Positions 1 through 9,276 of a stretch of DNA of 64,000 bases are shown piece by piece. Under the pieces are notes generated by a model. It worked only from the letters and a program-made list of their open reading frames with translations, had not been told where the DNA came from and did no database searches. The stretch spans positions 62,001 to 126,000 of the forward strand of contig CAVZMO010000053.1 in the NCBI GenBank assembly GCA_963776195.1, read 5' to 3'. The translations under genes and the position numbers were made by a program. This DNA is from CAVZMO01 sp963776195 (GTDB taxonomy: Bacteria > Nitrospirota > Thermodesulfovibrionia > Thermodesulfovibrionales > SM23-35). The stretch's first letter is position 1; every line of letters starts with the position of its first letter.

Positions 1-157
1 AAGTCATCTGTTTTATAAAGAAAGCCGAATGTTCTTCTGCTCCGAGAGGGCGCGTAGCGCTGTATATTGTCATTATTCCGATAAGCGATATCAGCATGGC
101 AACGGAAAGTGTTACCCAATCGAAGTTTTTGATCAATCTGCGGTCTATCTTTATCAT
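1..157 (-). CDS. rodA: RodA, peptidoglycan glycosyltransferase (N-terminal part)
   Basis: This is the first 52 codons of a gene that leaves the window at its left edge. The start is an ATG at 155-157, preceded by a weak GAAGAA ribosome site. The protein begins MIKIDRRLIKNFDW and runs into a hydrophobic segment (residues about 16-33) ending in IYSATRP, which is typical of the SEDS-family glycosyltransferase RodA. RodA polymerises glycan strands together with the PBP2 transpeptidase during cell elongation. It is the last visible gene of the minus-strand mreBCD-mrdA cluster, 68 bp after cysM. Only the N-terminus is available, so FtsW cannot be strictly excluded; the neighbours favour RodA. Confidence 0.82.
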   Translation of the reverse strand, partial: MIKIDRRLIKNFDWVTLSVAMLISLIGIMTIYSATRPLGAEEHSAFFIKQMT

Positions 158-225
158 TTCTTCAGATGTTCATAATGATGCAGCGGTTTATTTTATGTAA
201 AGAAACGGAAACAATAAAGTAAGTC

Positions 226-1131
226 TTACGGAGGACACTTTGCGCAGACGGATGTAAAGAGAGCAGTGGAGAGATACCTGTCGCCCCGGTCGGGAAGGAT
301 AACCACGATAACGCCTTCCCTAAGCTCGCTGGATTTCCTCAGCGCTACGTGCACTGCCGCACCACTCGACATACCGGCGAATATCCCTTCCTTGACCGCC
401 AGCATCCTCGTGGTATCAAATGCCTCATCGTCGTTCACAAAAAGCCTCTCATCGAGACGGTCAGGGTCAAAAATCTTCGGTCTGATCGACTCTGTCATAT
501 TCTTGAGCCCTTGTATCCTGTGGTGGAGCACAGGCTCTACTCCTATAATTTTGATGTCCTTGTTGAACTCCTTGAGCCTCCTGCTCACTCCCATGAGCGT
601 ACCCGTGGTCCCCATACCCGCAACAAAATGGGTGACTCGGCCTTCTGTCTGTTCTATGATTTCTTTCCCCGTTGTTTCGTAATGGGCCAGGACATTCGCC
701 TCATTGTCGAACTGATTCGGCATGAAGTATTTCCCGGGTTCCTCGGTGAGTATCTTGTGGGCTAGTCTGATTGCGCCGTCCGTCGCTTCATCAGGCGGGC
801 TCAGTATCAGTTCCGCGCCGAAGGCCTCGAGGATTCTCCTTCTTTCTATGCTGACACAGGCAGGCATGGTAAGTTTTACCCTATATTTTTTGGCCGACGC
901 AACCATGGCGAGTCCTATTCCCGTGTTTCCCGATGTGGCCTCAAGTATTATCTTGTCCCGGGTGAGCTTTCCTTCTCTTTCGGCAGCCTCTATCATATAG
1001 AGTGCGATTCGGTCTTTGATGGAGCCGCCGGGATTATTGCCCTCGAGCTTCGCATAGAGCTTTACACTCGGATTAGGGTTTATCTCGATGGTCGTCATCG
1101 GCGTATTTCCTATGCACTGAAGAATTCCCAT
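226..1131 (-). CDS. cysM: Cysteine synthase (O-acetylserine sulfhydrylase, CysM/CysK type)
   Basis: This is a PLP enzyme of 301 residues that makes cysteine from O-acetylserine and sulfide or a related sulfur donor. The PLP lysine is K39 in PGGSIKDR, the substrate loop is TSGNTG at 66-71, and a glycine-rich phosphate-binding loop (GMGTTGT) lies near residue 172. The length and the C-terminus, which ends shortly after LPDRGDRY, fit the short CysM-like bacterial group. The gene sits between mrdA and rodA in a rod-shape cluster, 25 bp after the mrdA stop. It has no clear ribosome site; a TATAAT lies 5 bp upstream of the ATG, so it may have its own leaderless promoter. CysK versus CysM specificity cannot be read from the sequence. 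Confidence 0.9.
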   Translation of the reverse strand: MGILQCIGNTPMTTIEINPNPSVKLYAKLEGNNPGGSIKDRIALYMIEAAEREGKLTRDKIILEATSGNTGIGLAMVASAKKYRVKLTMPACVSIERRRILEAFGAELILSPPDEATDGAIRLAHKILTEEPGKYFMPNQFDNEANVLAHYETTGKEIIEQTEGRVTHFVAGMGTTGTLMGVSRRLKEFNKDIKIIGVEPVLHHRIQGLKNMTESIRPKIFDPDRLDERLFVNDDEAFDTTRMLAVKEGIFAGMSSGAAVHVALRKSSELREGVIVVILPDRGDRYLSTALFTSVCAKCPP

Positions 1132-1136
1132 GATTT

Positions 1137-1167
1137 ATTATAGGTTATATGGACATTTAATGGTCAA
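1137..1167 (-). promoter_or_regulatory. Candidate leaderless promoter of cysM
   Basis: On the minus strand TATAAT lies at 1137-1142 and TTGACC at 1162-1167, 19 bp apart. The -35 element falls inside the last codons of mrdA. Transcription would start at or within a base or two of the cysM ATG (1131), which has no Shine-Dalgarno sequence. The 19-bp spacing is longer than optimal, so this is a moderate call. Confidence 0.45.
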
Positions 1168-2929
1168 GTTTGTGGTCAGCGGGGTGCGCTGATTTGAAAT
1201 ATTCTTCTATCGCCCTGCGGGCTATCGGAGCGGCGGCGACCCCTCCGTGTCCGCCGTGCTCCACCAATACGGAAAGGGCAACCTCGGGTTTTTCGACAGG
1301 TGCAAATGCGACGAACCACGCATGGTCCCTGAATTTTTCAGAGGAGGACCGAATTCCCTTTTTCATTGTCACAACCTGGGCCGTACCCGTCTTCCCGCAT
1401 ATCGGTATGGACTGGGACTTCGCCGTCCATCCCGTCCCCGAGGGTTCATTTACGACTCCGAAAAGACCGCTTTTTACGACCTCAAGATTCTCAGGGCTAA
1501 TCTTCAGTCTTCCGGAAATCAACGGTTTGGCGTCCTTGACCAGCGTCGGTTTATAGAGAATCCCGCCGTTCGCCACGGCGCTTGTCATCATCGCCAACTG
1601 TATTGGTGTCACGGAAACATATCCCTGGCCTATCGAGGAATTAAAGGTCTCCCCGAGAAACCAGGGGAGCTTTTTGTTCTCGGTCTTCCACTTTGTATTC
1701 GGGATCAACCCCTGTCTCTCGCCTCCGAGTTCAATGCCGGTTTTTTTCCCTAAGCCGAGAGCCGAGGCATAATAATAAATTCTGTCTATGCCGAGACGTC
1801 TGCCGACCTCGTAAAAGAATACGTCACAGGATTCCACTATAGCCCTGTGGACGGAGACAACGCCGTGCCCGCGTTTCTGCCAGCAGCCGAAATGCCAACT
1901 GCCGTAGTGTATCCCCCCCCTGCAGTCAACCTTGGTATTCGTGTTTATCACACCGTCTTCAAGTCCCGCAATGGCAGTAACGATCTTGAATGTCGAACCG
2001 GGAGGATACTGGCTTTGTAATGCTCTGTTGAGCATCGGATTTTTTCTGTCTCTTGCAAGAGTCATCCATTTTTCACTGTTTATCCCTTTCGTAAAGAGAT
2101 TGGGATCGAATGAAGGTTTGCTTATCAGTCCGAGGATCTCCCCTGAATCGGGTTTTATAGCAATAAGGGCACCCGCCCTGTCTCCAAAAGCCTGCTCGGC
2201 CTCTTTCTGAAGATTGATGTCTATGCTCAAGGTAAGATCCTTCCCCTTTACGGGCTGCACTTCCTGCAGCATCCCTATTTCCCTGCCGAGGGCATTGACC
2301 TCGATAATCTTCTTGCCCGGGGTCCCCCTCAGAGAACTATCAAAGAGTTTTTCGACTCCCCATTGTCCGATAAACATATCCTGGGGGACATCCCTGAATG
2401 CGGGACTTTTTAATTGAAAAGGACTCGGTTTTCCGAGATATCCCAGGAGATGTGAACCAACGTCGCCAAAAATATACTCCCTATTGACTTCGATCTCGAG
2501 GATGAGACCGGGAAAATCCGACCGCCTCGCTTCGATGTAAGCGATCTCACTGAAAGACAGGCCCTGTTTCAATCTTATGGGAACGAAGGGGCTCAGGTCT
2601 GGTTTGTTTATCTTCTCGAGTATTTCTTCGACAGGAATATGGAGCACCTCTGAGAGAAGGGCGACTTTTGTTTTATCAAATTCCCCGGTGCTTACCGAGG
2701 CATAGTAATAGGGTGAATTTTTTACCAGGGGGATGCCGTTTCTGTCAAAGATTATTCCCCGCGGGGCCGGTATGTTCACTATTCTCAACCTGTTTGCTTC
2801 CGACAGTTTTTTATATTCGCTGCCCTGGAGTATCTGTAACTGCCACAGCCTCATGCAGAGTAGAAGAAATGCTCCTATCACCATGTAACTGATGACCTGG
2901 ATTTTGTCGGACTCGCTCTTCCCTTTCAT
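1157..2929 (-). CDS. mrdA: Penicillin-binding protein 2 (elongation transpeptidase)
   Basis: This 590-residue class B penicillin-binding protein cross-links peptidoglycan during cell elongation. There is one N-terminal membrane anchor (about residues 11-30), a dimerisation/pedestal region, and a transpeptidase domain with all three catalytic motifs: S312-T-F-K in PPGSTFKIV, S367-C-D, and K513-T-G in CGKTGTAQ. Length is normal for PBP2. The ATG overlaps the mreD stop by 4 bp, indicating translational coupling. It is expected to work with RodA, encoded two genes downstream. Confidence 0.95.
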   Translation of the reverse strand: MKGKSESDKIQVISYMVIGAFLLLCMRLWQLQILQGSEYKKLSEANRLRIVNIPAPRGIIFDRNGIPLVKNSPYYYASVSTGEFDKTKVALLSEVLHIPVEEILEKINKPDLSPFVPIRLKQGLSFSEIAYIEARRSDFPGLILEIEVNREYIFGDVGSHLLGYLGKPSPFQLKSPAFRDVPQDMFIGQWGVEKLFDSSLRGTPGKKIIEVNALGREIGMLQEVQPVKGKDLTLSIDINLQKEAEQAFGDRAGALIAIKPDSGEILGLISKPSFDPNLFTKGINSEKWMTLARDRKNPMLNRALQSQYPPGSTFKIVTAIAGLEDGVINTNTKVDCRGGIHYGSWHFGCWQKRGHGVVSVHRAIVESCDVFFYEVGRRLGIDRIYYYASALGLGKKTGIELGGERQGLIPNTKWKTENKKLPWFLGETFNSSIGQGYVSVTPIQLAMMTSAVANGGILYKPTLVKDAKPLISGRLKISPENLEVVKSGLFGVVNEPSGTGWTAKSQSIPICGKTGTAQVVTMKKGIRSSSEKFRDHAWFVAFAPVEKPEVALSVLVEHGGHGGVAAAPIARRAIEEYFKSAHPADHKLDH

Positions 2930-3384
2930 TTCCCTTGTTCATTCTTCGGTTTCAGGAAAATACCGAAAGGCGCGTTTAACAGGGATTGGATAATAATGAC
3001 AAAGGCTGCTGCCCCGAAGTTGACCGGCATTGCATCAAAGATGCTCCTTGACATTAAAACAACAAATCCGTCAGTCAAGGTAAGGACCGCAATGTTGATC
3101 ATACCCAATACCGGTGTCCATACAAAGAATCTGCTGTATATAAAGGAAGAAAGATAGCCAATAAGGCCCTTGCTCAGGAGATTTGGACCGAGAAAGGGGC
3201 TTGCAAGGTTGTCTTCAATGATCCCTATCAGCGATCCCAGGAACATTCCTTTGATCTCTCTTTTCTTAATCCCCGTGTAACAGGCCAAAACTGCGGTGAG
3301 GTTCGGGGTAACATCGAATAACGAAACGCTGCCCTGAATGATAAAAGTAAAAAACATTATCGCTGCCCACAGGATGTATCTCAT
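2926..3384 (-). CDS. mreD: Rod shape-determining protein MreD
   Basis: This is a hydrophobic 152-residue membrane protein with about five predicted membrane segments, between mreC and mrdA. MreD is the integral-membrane partner of MreC in the elongasome. It is poorly conserved in sequence, so the call rests on size, hydrophobicity and the fixed order mreB-mreC-mreD-mrdA. It overlaps mreC and mrdA by 4 bp each. Confidence 0.88.
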   Translation of the reverse strand: MRYILWAAIMFFTFIIQGSVSLFDVTPNLTAVLACYTGIKKREIKGMFLGSLIGIIEDNLASPFLGPNLLSKGLIGYLSSFIYSRFFVWTPVLGMINIAVLTLTDGFVVLMSRSIFDAMPVNFGAAAFVIIIQSLLNAPFGIFLKPKNEQGK

Positions 3385-4160
3385 TTTTTTATGATCGCTA
3401 CGACCTCGATTTTTGTGCCGTCGACGAAAGGTTGGACCTCTATATCCTGGAAAAAGCCGAAGGCTTTTTTATTCACGCTCGACACGTGCCCTATAGGGAT
3501 CCCGTGGGGGAAAAGTGCATCAAGTCCTGACGTTATAATAACATCACCTATTTTTACCTTTTCTTCATACGGGATGTATCTCAAATGGCATTTTCTGAAG
3601 CCCGTGCCGGAGATTACTCCTTCAGTTCTGCTCTCCTGGATCCTCGCGGCCGCTGAAAAATTTATATCAGTCATGAGAAGCAAAAATGAATAAGCTTGAG
3701 ACACACCCGATATCTTTCCGACCAGGCCATTATCCGTTACCGCTATCATATCTTTCATAACTCCGTCGGACAGACCTTTGTCGATGATTACCATATTTGA
3801 CCATTGCTCTGTATTTTTTCCTATGACGCGGGCCGCGGTAACATATCGATGTTCCGTTTCTTTCAGCCCGAGGAGTTGCTTGAGTCTCTTGTTTTCGAGA
3901 AGTGCTTCGCCGCACTCCCGCTGTTTTTTGAGCATCGTCGAAAGCTCTGCCTTGAGCCTTGTGTTTTCTTCTTCTCTGAGAAGCATTCTTTTAAAGGGTG
4001 TTTTGACAAAATCTACGACGGAATGTTTCAAATCATAAAATACGTTCAGGGCCCCGGTGAGGGATTTAAACGGTAACAGAGGTTTTCTGTTACTCTGAAA
4101 GGTCATTAAACTCAGGGATATGATGATAAATAGAAAAAGCAGAAGCCTCTTCCTGGGCAT
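3381..4160 (-). CDS. mreC: Rod shape-determining protein MreC
   Basis: This 259-residue protein has an N-terminal membrane segment (about residues 5-20), a periplasmic coiled coil (about 58-100) and a C-terminal beta-rich domain. The domain contains the MreC patterns VIGKNTEQWSNMVIIDKG and VSSVNKKAFGFFQDIEVQP. MreC links cytoplasmic MreB filaments to the periplasmic PBP2/RodA machinery. The start overlaps the mreB stop by one base and the end overlaps mreD by 4 bp, so the operon is tightly coupled. Confidence 0.93.
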   Translation of the reverse strand: MPRKRLLLFLFIIISLSLMTFQSNRKPLLPFKSLTGALNVFYDLKHSVVDFVKTPFKRMLLREEENTRLKAELSTMLKKQRECGEALLENKRLKQLLGLKETEHRYVTAARVIGKNTEQWSNMVIIDKGLSDGVMKDMIAVTDNGLVGKISGVSQAYSFLLLMTDINFSAAARIQESRTEGVISGTGFRKCHLRYIPYEEKVKIGDVIITSGLDALFPHGIPIGHVSSVNKKAFGFFQDIEVQPFVDGTKIEVVAIIKK

Positions 4161-5197
4161 TACAGATTAATAGCTACTCTTCTCAACAGGTCGATTTCAT
4201 CAAGCATCTTGCCAACGCCTCTGGCAACGGCAGACAACGGGTCATCCGCCACGAAGACGGGAAGTCCCGTCTCTTCTCTGATCAGCGTGTCCATACCCCT
4301 GAGAAGGGCGCCACCGCCGGCCAGGATTATCCCCTTGTCTACGATATCTGCAGCGAGTTCCGGCGGAGTGTTTTCGAGGATTAGCTTGATAGTGTCGAGT
4401 ATTGCGTTGACCGGTTCGGTAAGGGCCTCCCTGATCTCGGCCTCATTGATCGTTAAGGTTTTTGGTATGCCGGAGATAAGATCCCGTCCCTTCACCTCCA
4501 TGGTGCGTTTATCGCCGCCTTCCGTAACGGAAGCAGAACCTATATTGATTTTTATCTGCTCTGAGGTCATGTCGCCGATCATAAGGTTATATCTCCGCTT
4601 AATGAAGGCCATGATTGCCTCGTCCATCTTGTCACCGCCGACCCTTACTGCCTTACTGTAAACGACTCCGTCGAGGGATATGATAGCGACATCGGTGGTG
4701 CCGCCGCCGATATCCACGATCATATTACCCGATGGCTCGCCTACAGGAAGCCCGACTCCTACCGCCGCTGCCATGGGCTCCCCTATCAGGTAAACTTCCC
4801 TCGCCCCCGAGACCTGGGCCGCATCTTTTACCGCACGCTGTTCAACCTGAGTAATGCCGGAAGGGACGCCGATAATTACCCTTGGTGAGACAAAGCTTCT
4901 CCTGTTATGGACCTTTGTTATGAAGTATTTCAGCATCTCACCGGTGGCGTCAAAGTCGGCTATTACTCCGTCCTTCATGGGCCTTATCGCTATGATATTG
5001 GACGGGGTTTTTCCGAGCATTCTTTTTGCTTCGACTCCGACAGCCACGACTTTCTTATCATCTCTTCTTAACACTACCACTGAGGGCTCGTTACAGACGA
5101 TCCCTTTCCCTTTCATGAATACGAGGGTGTTCGCGGTTCCCAAGTCTATGGCAAGATCGTTAGAAAACAGTCCGAGTATTTTATGGAAAAACATCAT
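4160..5197 (-). CDS. mreB: Rod shape-determining protein MreB
   Basis: This 345-residue actin-like ATPase positions lateral wall synthesis. The phosphate-1 loop is IDLGTANTLVF near residues 17-27, phosphate-2 is DIGGGTTDVA, and the adenosine loop is ILAGGGALLRGMD. A short hydrophobic amphipathic N-terminus (MMFFHKILGLF) is typical of membrane-binding MreB from Gram-negatives. It overlaps the RDD gene upstream by 4 bp and mreC by one base. Confidence 0.97.
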   Translation of the reverse strand: MMFFHKILGLFSNDLAIDLGTANTLVFMKGKGIVCNEPSVVVLRRDDKKVVAVGVEAKRMLGKTPSNIIAIRPMKDGVIADFDATGEMLKYFITKVHNRRSFVSPRVIIGVPSGITQVEQRAVKDAAQVSGAREVYLIGEPMAAAVGVGLPVGEPSGNMIVDIGGGTTDVAIISLDGVVYSKAVRVGGDKMDEAIMAFIKRRYNLMIGDMTSEQIKINIGSASVTEGGDKRTMEVKGRDLISGIPKTLTINEAEIREALTEPVNAILDTIKLILENTPPELAADIVDKGIILAGGGALLRGMDTLIREETGLPVFVADDPLSAVARGVGKMLDEIDLLRRVAINL

Positions 5198-5619
5198 TCC
5201 TCCCGTTTAACCTGAGGGTTATCGATCACAATGGTTTTGGCGATCTCATCGCCAATACGCATTTTGTCCTTGCTTCCCAGCAGGATAATAAATTCTAAAG
5301 CGGCTATGCTTACCATCAATATCCATCCAATCCAGAGTACCCTGGAGACAAGATACCCGACAGCGAAAATACCGTTTCTCAGTATGGAGCCCCTGAACGT
5401 ACAGGGTTGATAGGAATCCGACGCAACAACCCTGATTCCCACAAGTTTTTTCCCTAAACTTTGCCCATCAAAGAGGCCGTCCCCTATTAAAAGATAGGTT
5501 AATCCTGCAAAAAAGCCGGCCTTGGGCACTATCTCAACAGCGGCTGCGATGATAATGAAGTCGAGGATTTTAGCGACAGTCCTGACAAGCAATCCTGCCC
5601 GTGTAAATTCCTCAGACAT
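5194..5619 (-). CDS. RDD-family membrane protein
   Basis: This 141-residue protein has three or four hydrophobic segments. It starts with FTRAGLLVRTVAKILDFII, matching the R-x-x-A-x-x-x-D pattern of RDD proteins, and carries GQSLGKKLVGIRVV, the other family signature. RDD proteins are membrane proteins of mostly unknown role; some act in ion transport. It heads the minus-strand rod-shape cluster and overlaps mreB by 4 bp. No ribosome site is obvious before its ATG. Confidence 0.8.
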   Translation of the reverse strand: MSEEFTRAGLLVRTVAKILDFIIIAAAVEIVPKAGFFAGLTYLLIGDGLFDGQSLGKKLVGIRVVASDSYQPCTFRGSILRNGIFAVGYLVSRVLWIGWILMVSIAALEFIILLGSKDKMRIGDEIAKTIVIDNPQVKREE

Positions 5620-5681
5620 TTAAAAATGTTAACAGAAGGTCGCCCTTTTTTTCAAGGCGACCTCTAAACTAATATATTCCC

Positions 5682-5727
5682 GCTCCCTTGATGGTCTACG
5701 AGTCGCAGACCGTCAAGGGAGCTGAGT
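5682..5727 (+). terminator. Long hairpin between divergent genes
   Basis: A 16-bp stem with one G-U pair has arms at 5682-5697 and 5707-5722 around a 9-base loop, followed by a short T-containing tract (GAGTTTTATT). A second perfect 8-bp inverted repeat lies just left of it (5637-5644 / 5656-5663). Both sit between the divergent RDD gene and rdgB, where no upstream plus-strand gene needs terminating. The role could be blocking antisense transcription or structuring a leader. The hairpin is plain; its function is a guess. Confidence 0.45.
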
Positions 5728-5833
5728 TTTATTATGCTTCACCCTGACAGGTTCATTGTGTTTCTATAGTGCCCTGTGGTATAAAAATCAGTCTCGATGA
5801 CGAATAAGATCAGCAGGGGGAACCGATACTGAT

Positions 5834-6440
5834 ATGGAGATAGTCCTCGCAACAAGAAATAAAAAGAAGGTTGAAGAAATAAAAAGGATCACCGCCGGAC
5901 TGGACGTCTCTATCTCCACCCTTGATGATTTTCCGGGATGTCCCGACGTCGTGGAGGATGGAGCTACCTTTGAAGAGAACGCAATCAAGAAGGCCGTAAC
6001 CGTCCGCGAATACACGGGAAAACCTGCATTAGCCGATGATTCAGGACTTGAAGTATATGCCCTGAACGGAGCTCCGGGCACATTATCGGCAAGGTATGCC
6101 GGAGAAGGCGCAGACGACAGGAAAAATGTCGAGAAATTACTCAATGATATGCGCTCTCTGGGGAGAAGAGAGGCAAGATTTGTCTGTTGCCTGGCTTTAG
6201 CGCTGCCTGACGGGAGCGTAACCATATTCATGGATATTCTGAAGGGACGATAGGGACAGAACCCAGAGGTGTTTCAACGGTTTTGGATATGACCCGTTAT
6301 TTTATCCTGAAGGATATGACAGGACATTTGCTGAAATGAGCGATCAAGAAAAGGACTCTCTCAGCCATAGAGGTAAGGCCCTCAAAGAGTTCCGAGCAAT
6401 TCCTGAAGCAAAAGATAAAAATAGAAAATACAATTATTAA
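5834..6440 (+). CDS. rdgB: XTP/dITP diphosphatase (two frameshifts in this sequence)
   Basis: RdgB/HAM1 hydrolyses non-canonical purine triphosphates such as dITP and XTP. The N-terminus has LATRNKKKVEEI and the catalytic region ALADDSGLEV. The first frame stops at 6253, but the family C-terminus follows in other frames: TIGTEPRGV at about 6247-6276, then GFGYDPLFYPEGYDRTFAEM and SHRGKALKEF up to the stop at 6438-6440. One missing G near 6244 and one missing A near 6276 would restore a 202-residue protein, the normal family length. Both breaks are in short homopolymers, so I take them as sequence errors. Confidence 0.88.
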
Positions 6441-6608
6441 AGGGTCTAATAATTCGAACTTGAGTGATAAGTAATTCTTATCTCTCTATCAAAAATATGA
6501 ATTTGACTTAAAACATGCCGGATAATATAGTTATATGTCTCTTTTTTGTTAGTGAAAAGCTCTGCCTCGTAATTTTTAGATTTTGTACAAAGCACTTTAT
6601 TCTGTGTA

Positions 6609-6637
6609 TTGACATGCTTTCTTAAGCGATTAAGAAG
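6609..6637 (+). promoter_or_regulatory. Weak candidate promoter upstream of adk
   Basis: The AT-rich 258-bp gap between rdgB and adk contains a perfect TTGACA at 6609-6614. Seventeen bases on, the -10 position reads only TAAGAA/AAGAAG, a poor match. The rest of 6441-6698 shows no gene or strong hairpin. The call rests mainly on the -35 element. Confidence 0.25.
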
Positions 6638-6698
6638 CAGTAAGTCGTTGATTTTTATATTAAATTAGTCTTTAAAAATAATATTCGGGGGTTGAACT

Positions 6699-7352
6699 AT
6701 GAGAATTGTGTTGCTTGGTGCACCGGGAGCCGGTAAAGGGACGCAGGCTAAGAAACTGATCGAAAAATACGGCATGCCTCAGATTTCAACAGGAGATCTT
6801 TTAAGAGCAGCCGTAGCTGCGGGTACTCGCACTTGGTAAAGAGGCAAAATCTTATATGGATAAAGGCGAGCTTGTTCCTGACAGTGTTGTATTGGGTATG
6901 GTTGAAGAGAGGCTGAAGCAGGATGATTGCAAAAAGGGTTATATCCTTGATGGCTTTCCGAGGAATACCGCGCAGGCAGAGGCGCTTGGATAAAATGCTC
7001 GCAGCGCTGAATATGTCTTTGACCGCGGCACTCAGCGTTGACGTGCCTTTTGAGGATCTGATGAAAAGGCTGACCGGCAGAAGGACATGCAAGGCATGCG
7101 GCCAGATGTATAATATGTATTTCAAAGCCCCGGCAAAAGAAGGCGTCTGTGACAAATGCGGAGGCGAATTGTTCCAGAGGGATGACGATAAGGAAGCTAC
7201 CATCAAGAAGAGGCTGGAAGTATATAGCTGCTCAGACAGAACCGTTAATTGGCTATTACAAAAATAAGGGAATAGTGAAATCGGTAAGCGGCACAGGCAG
7301 CATTGATGAGATATTCAAGAAGGTAACCGCGACTTTGGGTCTTAATAAATAA
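6699..7352 (+). CDS. adk: Adenylate kinase (three frameshifts in this sequence)
   Basis: Adenylate kinase converts AMP plus ATP to two ADP. The P-loop GAPGAGKGTQ is at residues 7-16 after an ATG with a GGGGG ribosome site; DGFPRNTAQAEAL is the second core motif. The LID domain carries a zinc-type Cys set (CKACGQMY, CDKCGGELF). The frame changes near 6826, 6990 and 7222, each time consistent with one extra base. Removing three bases gives 216 residues, the standard length, ending in TATLGLNK. It lies 47 bp ahead of sat. Since APS reductase releases AMP, adenylate kinase here would return AMP to the energy pool. Confidence 0.9.
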
Positions 7353-7399
7353 AGAATTCAAGGTTTGTCTTGAAAATATAAAACTAAGGAGGAAATAAT

Positions 7400-8622
7400 A
7401 TGGCGTTAGTAAATCCACATGGAAAAGCAGAAGAAACTGAACCCCCTTTTACTTACAGGGGCGGAACTGGAAGCAGAGAAGAAAAAAGCGGCGTCACTAA
7501 AACAGATCAAGATCACATCCCGCGAGGCAGGCGACCTTATCATGATGGGTATCGGCGGCTTCACCCCGCTTACCGGCTTTATGACCCAGGCTGACTGGAA
7601 AGGGGTCTGTGCTGACTTCAAGATGGCAGACGGGACGTTCTGGCCGATCCCTATTACTTTGTCTGCATCTAAAGCAGACGCTGATGGCATCAAGGTCGGT
7701 GACGAGATTGCACTCTTCTCCGATGAGTTCGAAAAGATTATGGCCACGATGAAGGTGACCGAGAAATATACCATCGACAAGACTTTTGAATGCAAGCACA
7801 TCTTCACGACAGCAGATATGGAGCATCCCGGGTGTCAAGATGGTCATGGAGCAGGAAGAGGTTAACCTTGCCGGTACTGTTAAGGTTCTGAGCCAGGGCG
7901 GGTTTCCGGCCCAATATCCCGGTCTGTTCCTGACGCCTGCCGAGACCAGGAAGATGTTCGAAGAGAAAGGATGGAACACAGTCGCTGCCCTCCAGCTCAG
8001 GAACCCGATGCACCGTTCCCACGAGTATCTCGCAAAGATAGCCATCGAGATCTGCGACGGCGTTCTCATCCACCAGCTTCTCGGCAAGCTCAAACCCGGT
8101 GATATCCCTGCCGAAGTCAGGGTCAAGGCCATTGACAAGCTCGTCGAACTCTATTTCGTAAAGAACACCTGCATCCAGGCGGGCTATCCGCTTGACATGA
8201 GATATGCCGGCCCGCGTGAGGCGCTCCTCCATGCGACTTTCAGGCAGAACTACGGCTGCTACTATATGATTATCGGCCGCGATCACGCCGGTGTAGGCGA
8301 ATACTATGGCCCATTCGATGCGCAGAAGATTTTTGATCAGATCCCTGCCGGTTCCCTTGAGACCAAACCGCTGAAGATCGACTGGACATTCTTCTGCACG
8401 AAGTGCGACGGCATGGCCTCGATGAAGACCTGCCCGCACGGCAAAGACGAAAGGGTGCTTCTGAGCGGTACAAAACTCAGGAAGATGCTTTCCGAAGGCG
8501 AGTCAGTGTCGTCTCAGTTCAGCCGTCCCGAGGTTGCAGTTATCCTTCAGGAGTACTATCAGGGCCTGACCGAGAAGGTTGAGATCAAGCTGCACAAATA
8601 TGCAGAGGGCGAAAAGAAATAA
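7400..8622 (+). CDS. sat: Sulfate adenylyltransferase (two frameshifts in this sequence)
   Basis: ATP sulfurylase makes adenosine 5'-phosphosulfate (APS) and PPi from sulfate and ATP. It starts at an ATG with AAGGAGG upstream. Core motifs are LQLRNPMHRSHEY (QxRNP and HxxH), YAGPREALLHA and IIGRDHAGVGEYYG, all in the main frame. The frame shifts near 7430 (extra A in an A-run) and near 7830 (extra G in CCCGGG). With both removed the protein is 406 residues, the size of the dissimilatory homomeric enzyme. It is directly upstream of aprBA, supporting a respiratory role. Confidence 0.93.
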
Positions 8623-8695
8623 ATTTTGTCCGGAGAAAATTGAGATAAAAGGCATATAAATATTCGAAAGTTGCTGAATCATACATTTAGGAATG

Positions 8696-8735
8696 GCAGA
8701 TGGCAACGGTGCAGCAATGCATCATTGCCGTCTGC
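8696..8735 (+). other. Hairpin in the sat-aprB intergenic region
   Basis: Arms at 8696-8706 and 8725-8735 form an 11-bp stem with one G-U pair around an 18-base loop. No T-run follows, so it is not a classical terminator. It lies in the 215-bp gap between sat and aprB and could mark RNA processing, giving different amounts of sat and aprBA message. Confidence 0.35.
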
Positions 8736-8837
8736 TTGACAAGTCATAAGGAAAGGAGGTGGAAAACTATTAGTTTCTTGGGTTTTAGTTTTTTAACTCT
8801 TAATTTTAACTGATACGATAAAAGGAGGTGTAGTTAA

Positions 8838-9257
8838 ATGCCAAGTTTTGTTATTACTGAAAAATGTGATGGTTGCAAGGCACAGGATAAGACTGCATGT
8901 CAGTACATTTGTCCTCACGATCTGATGGCACTCGACAGAGAGAAGATGAAAGCTTACAATCAGGAGCCTGAACAGTGCTGGGAATGTTTTAACTGCGTAA
9001 AGATCTGCCCTCAGCAGGCAGTCGAGGTAAGGGGTTACTCAGATTTTGTACCTCTTGGATCCAGCACTATTCCTTTGAGAGGTACTGAGGACATCATGTG
9101 GACAATCAAGTTCAGAAGTGGATTACTCAAGAGGTTCAAATTCCCTATCAGGACCACTGTTGAAGGTTCCGTTGATCCCTATGCAGGCAAACCAGAGCCT
9201 GATTTCGCATCGATTAAGAAGCCTGGCTTATTTACAAAACCAGCAAGAACTGAATAA
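8838..9257 (+). CDS. aprB: APS reductase beta subunit
   Basis: This 139-residue iron-sulfur subunit of dissimilatory APS reductase passes electrons to the AprA flavin. Two ferredoxin-like [4Fe-4S] sites are visible: C10, C13, C21, C25 (with the family's characteristic insertion) and C47, C50, C53, C57. A C-terminal tail of about 70 residues wraps the alpha subunit in known structures. The start follows AAAGGAGGTG. It is 19 bp upstream of aprA and is cytoplasmic. Confidence 0.96.
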   Translation: MPSFVITEKCDGCKAQDKTACQYICPHDLMALDREKMKAYNQEPEQCWECFNCVKICPQQAVEVRGYSDFVPLGSSTIPLRGTEDIMWTIKFRSGLLKRFKFPIRTTVEGSVDPYAGKPEPDFASIKKPGLFTKPARTE

Positions 9258-9276
9258 TCAAGGAGGTGATATATAA

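Noticed and set aside
6923..7267. Separate short adenylate-kinase-like and ATP-sulfurylase-like genes
   Set aside because: They are pieces of adk and sat split by single-base indels; the protein sequence continues without gaps across each break.
8736..8764. Promoter for aprB using TTGACA at 8736
   Set aside because: No acceptable -10 hexamer lies 16-18 bases downstream.
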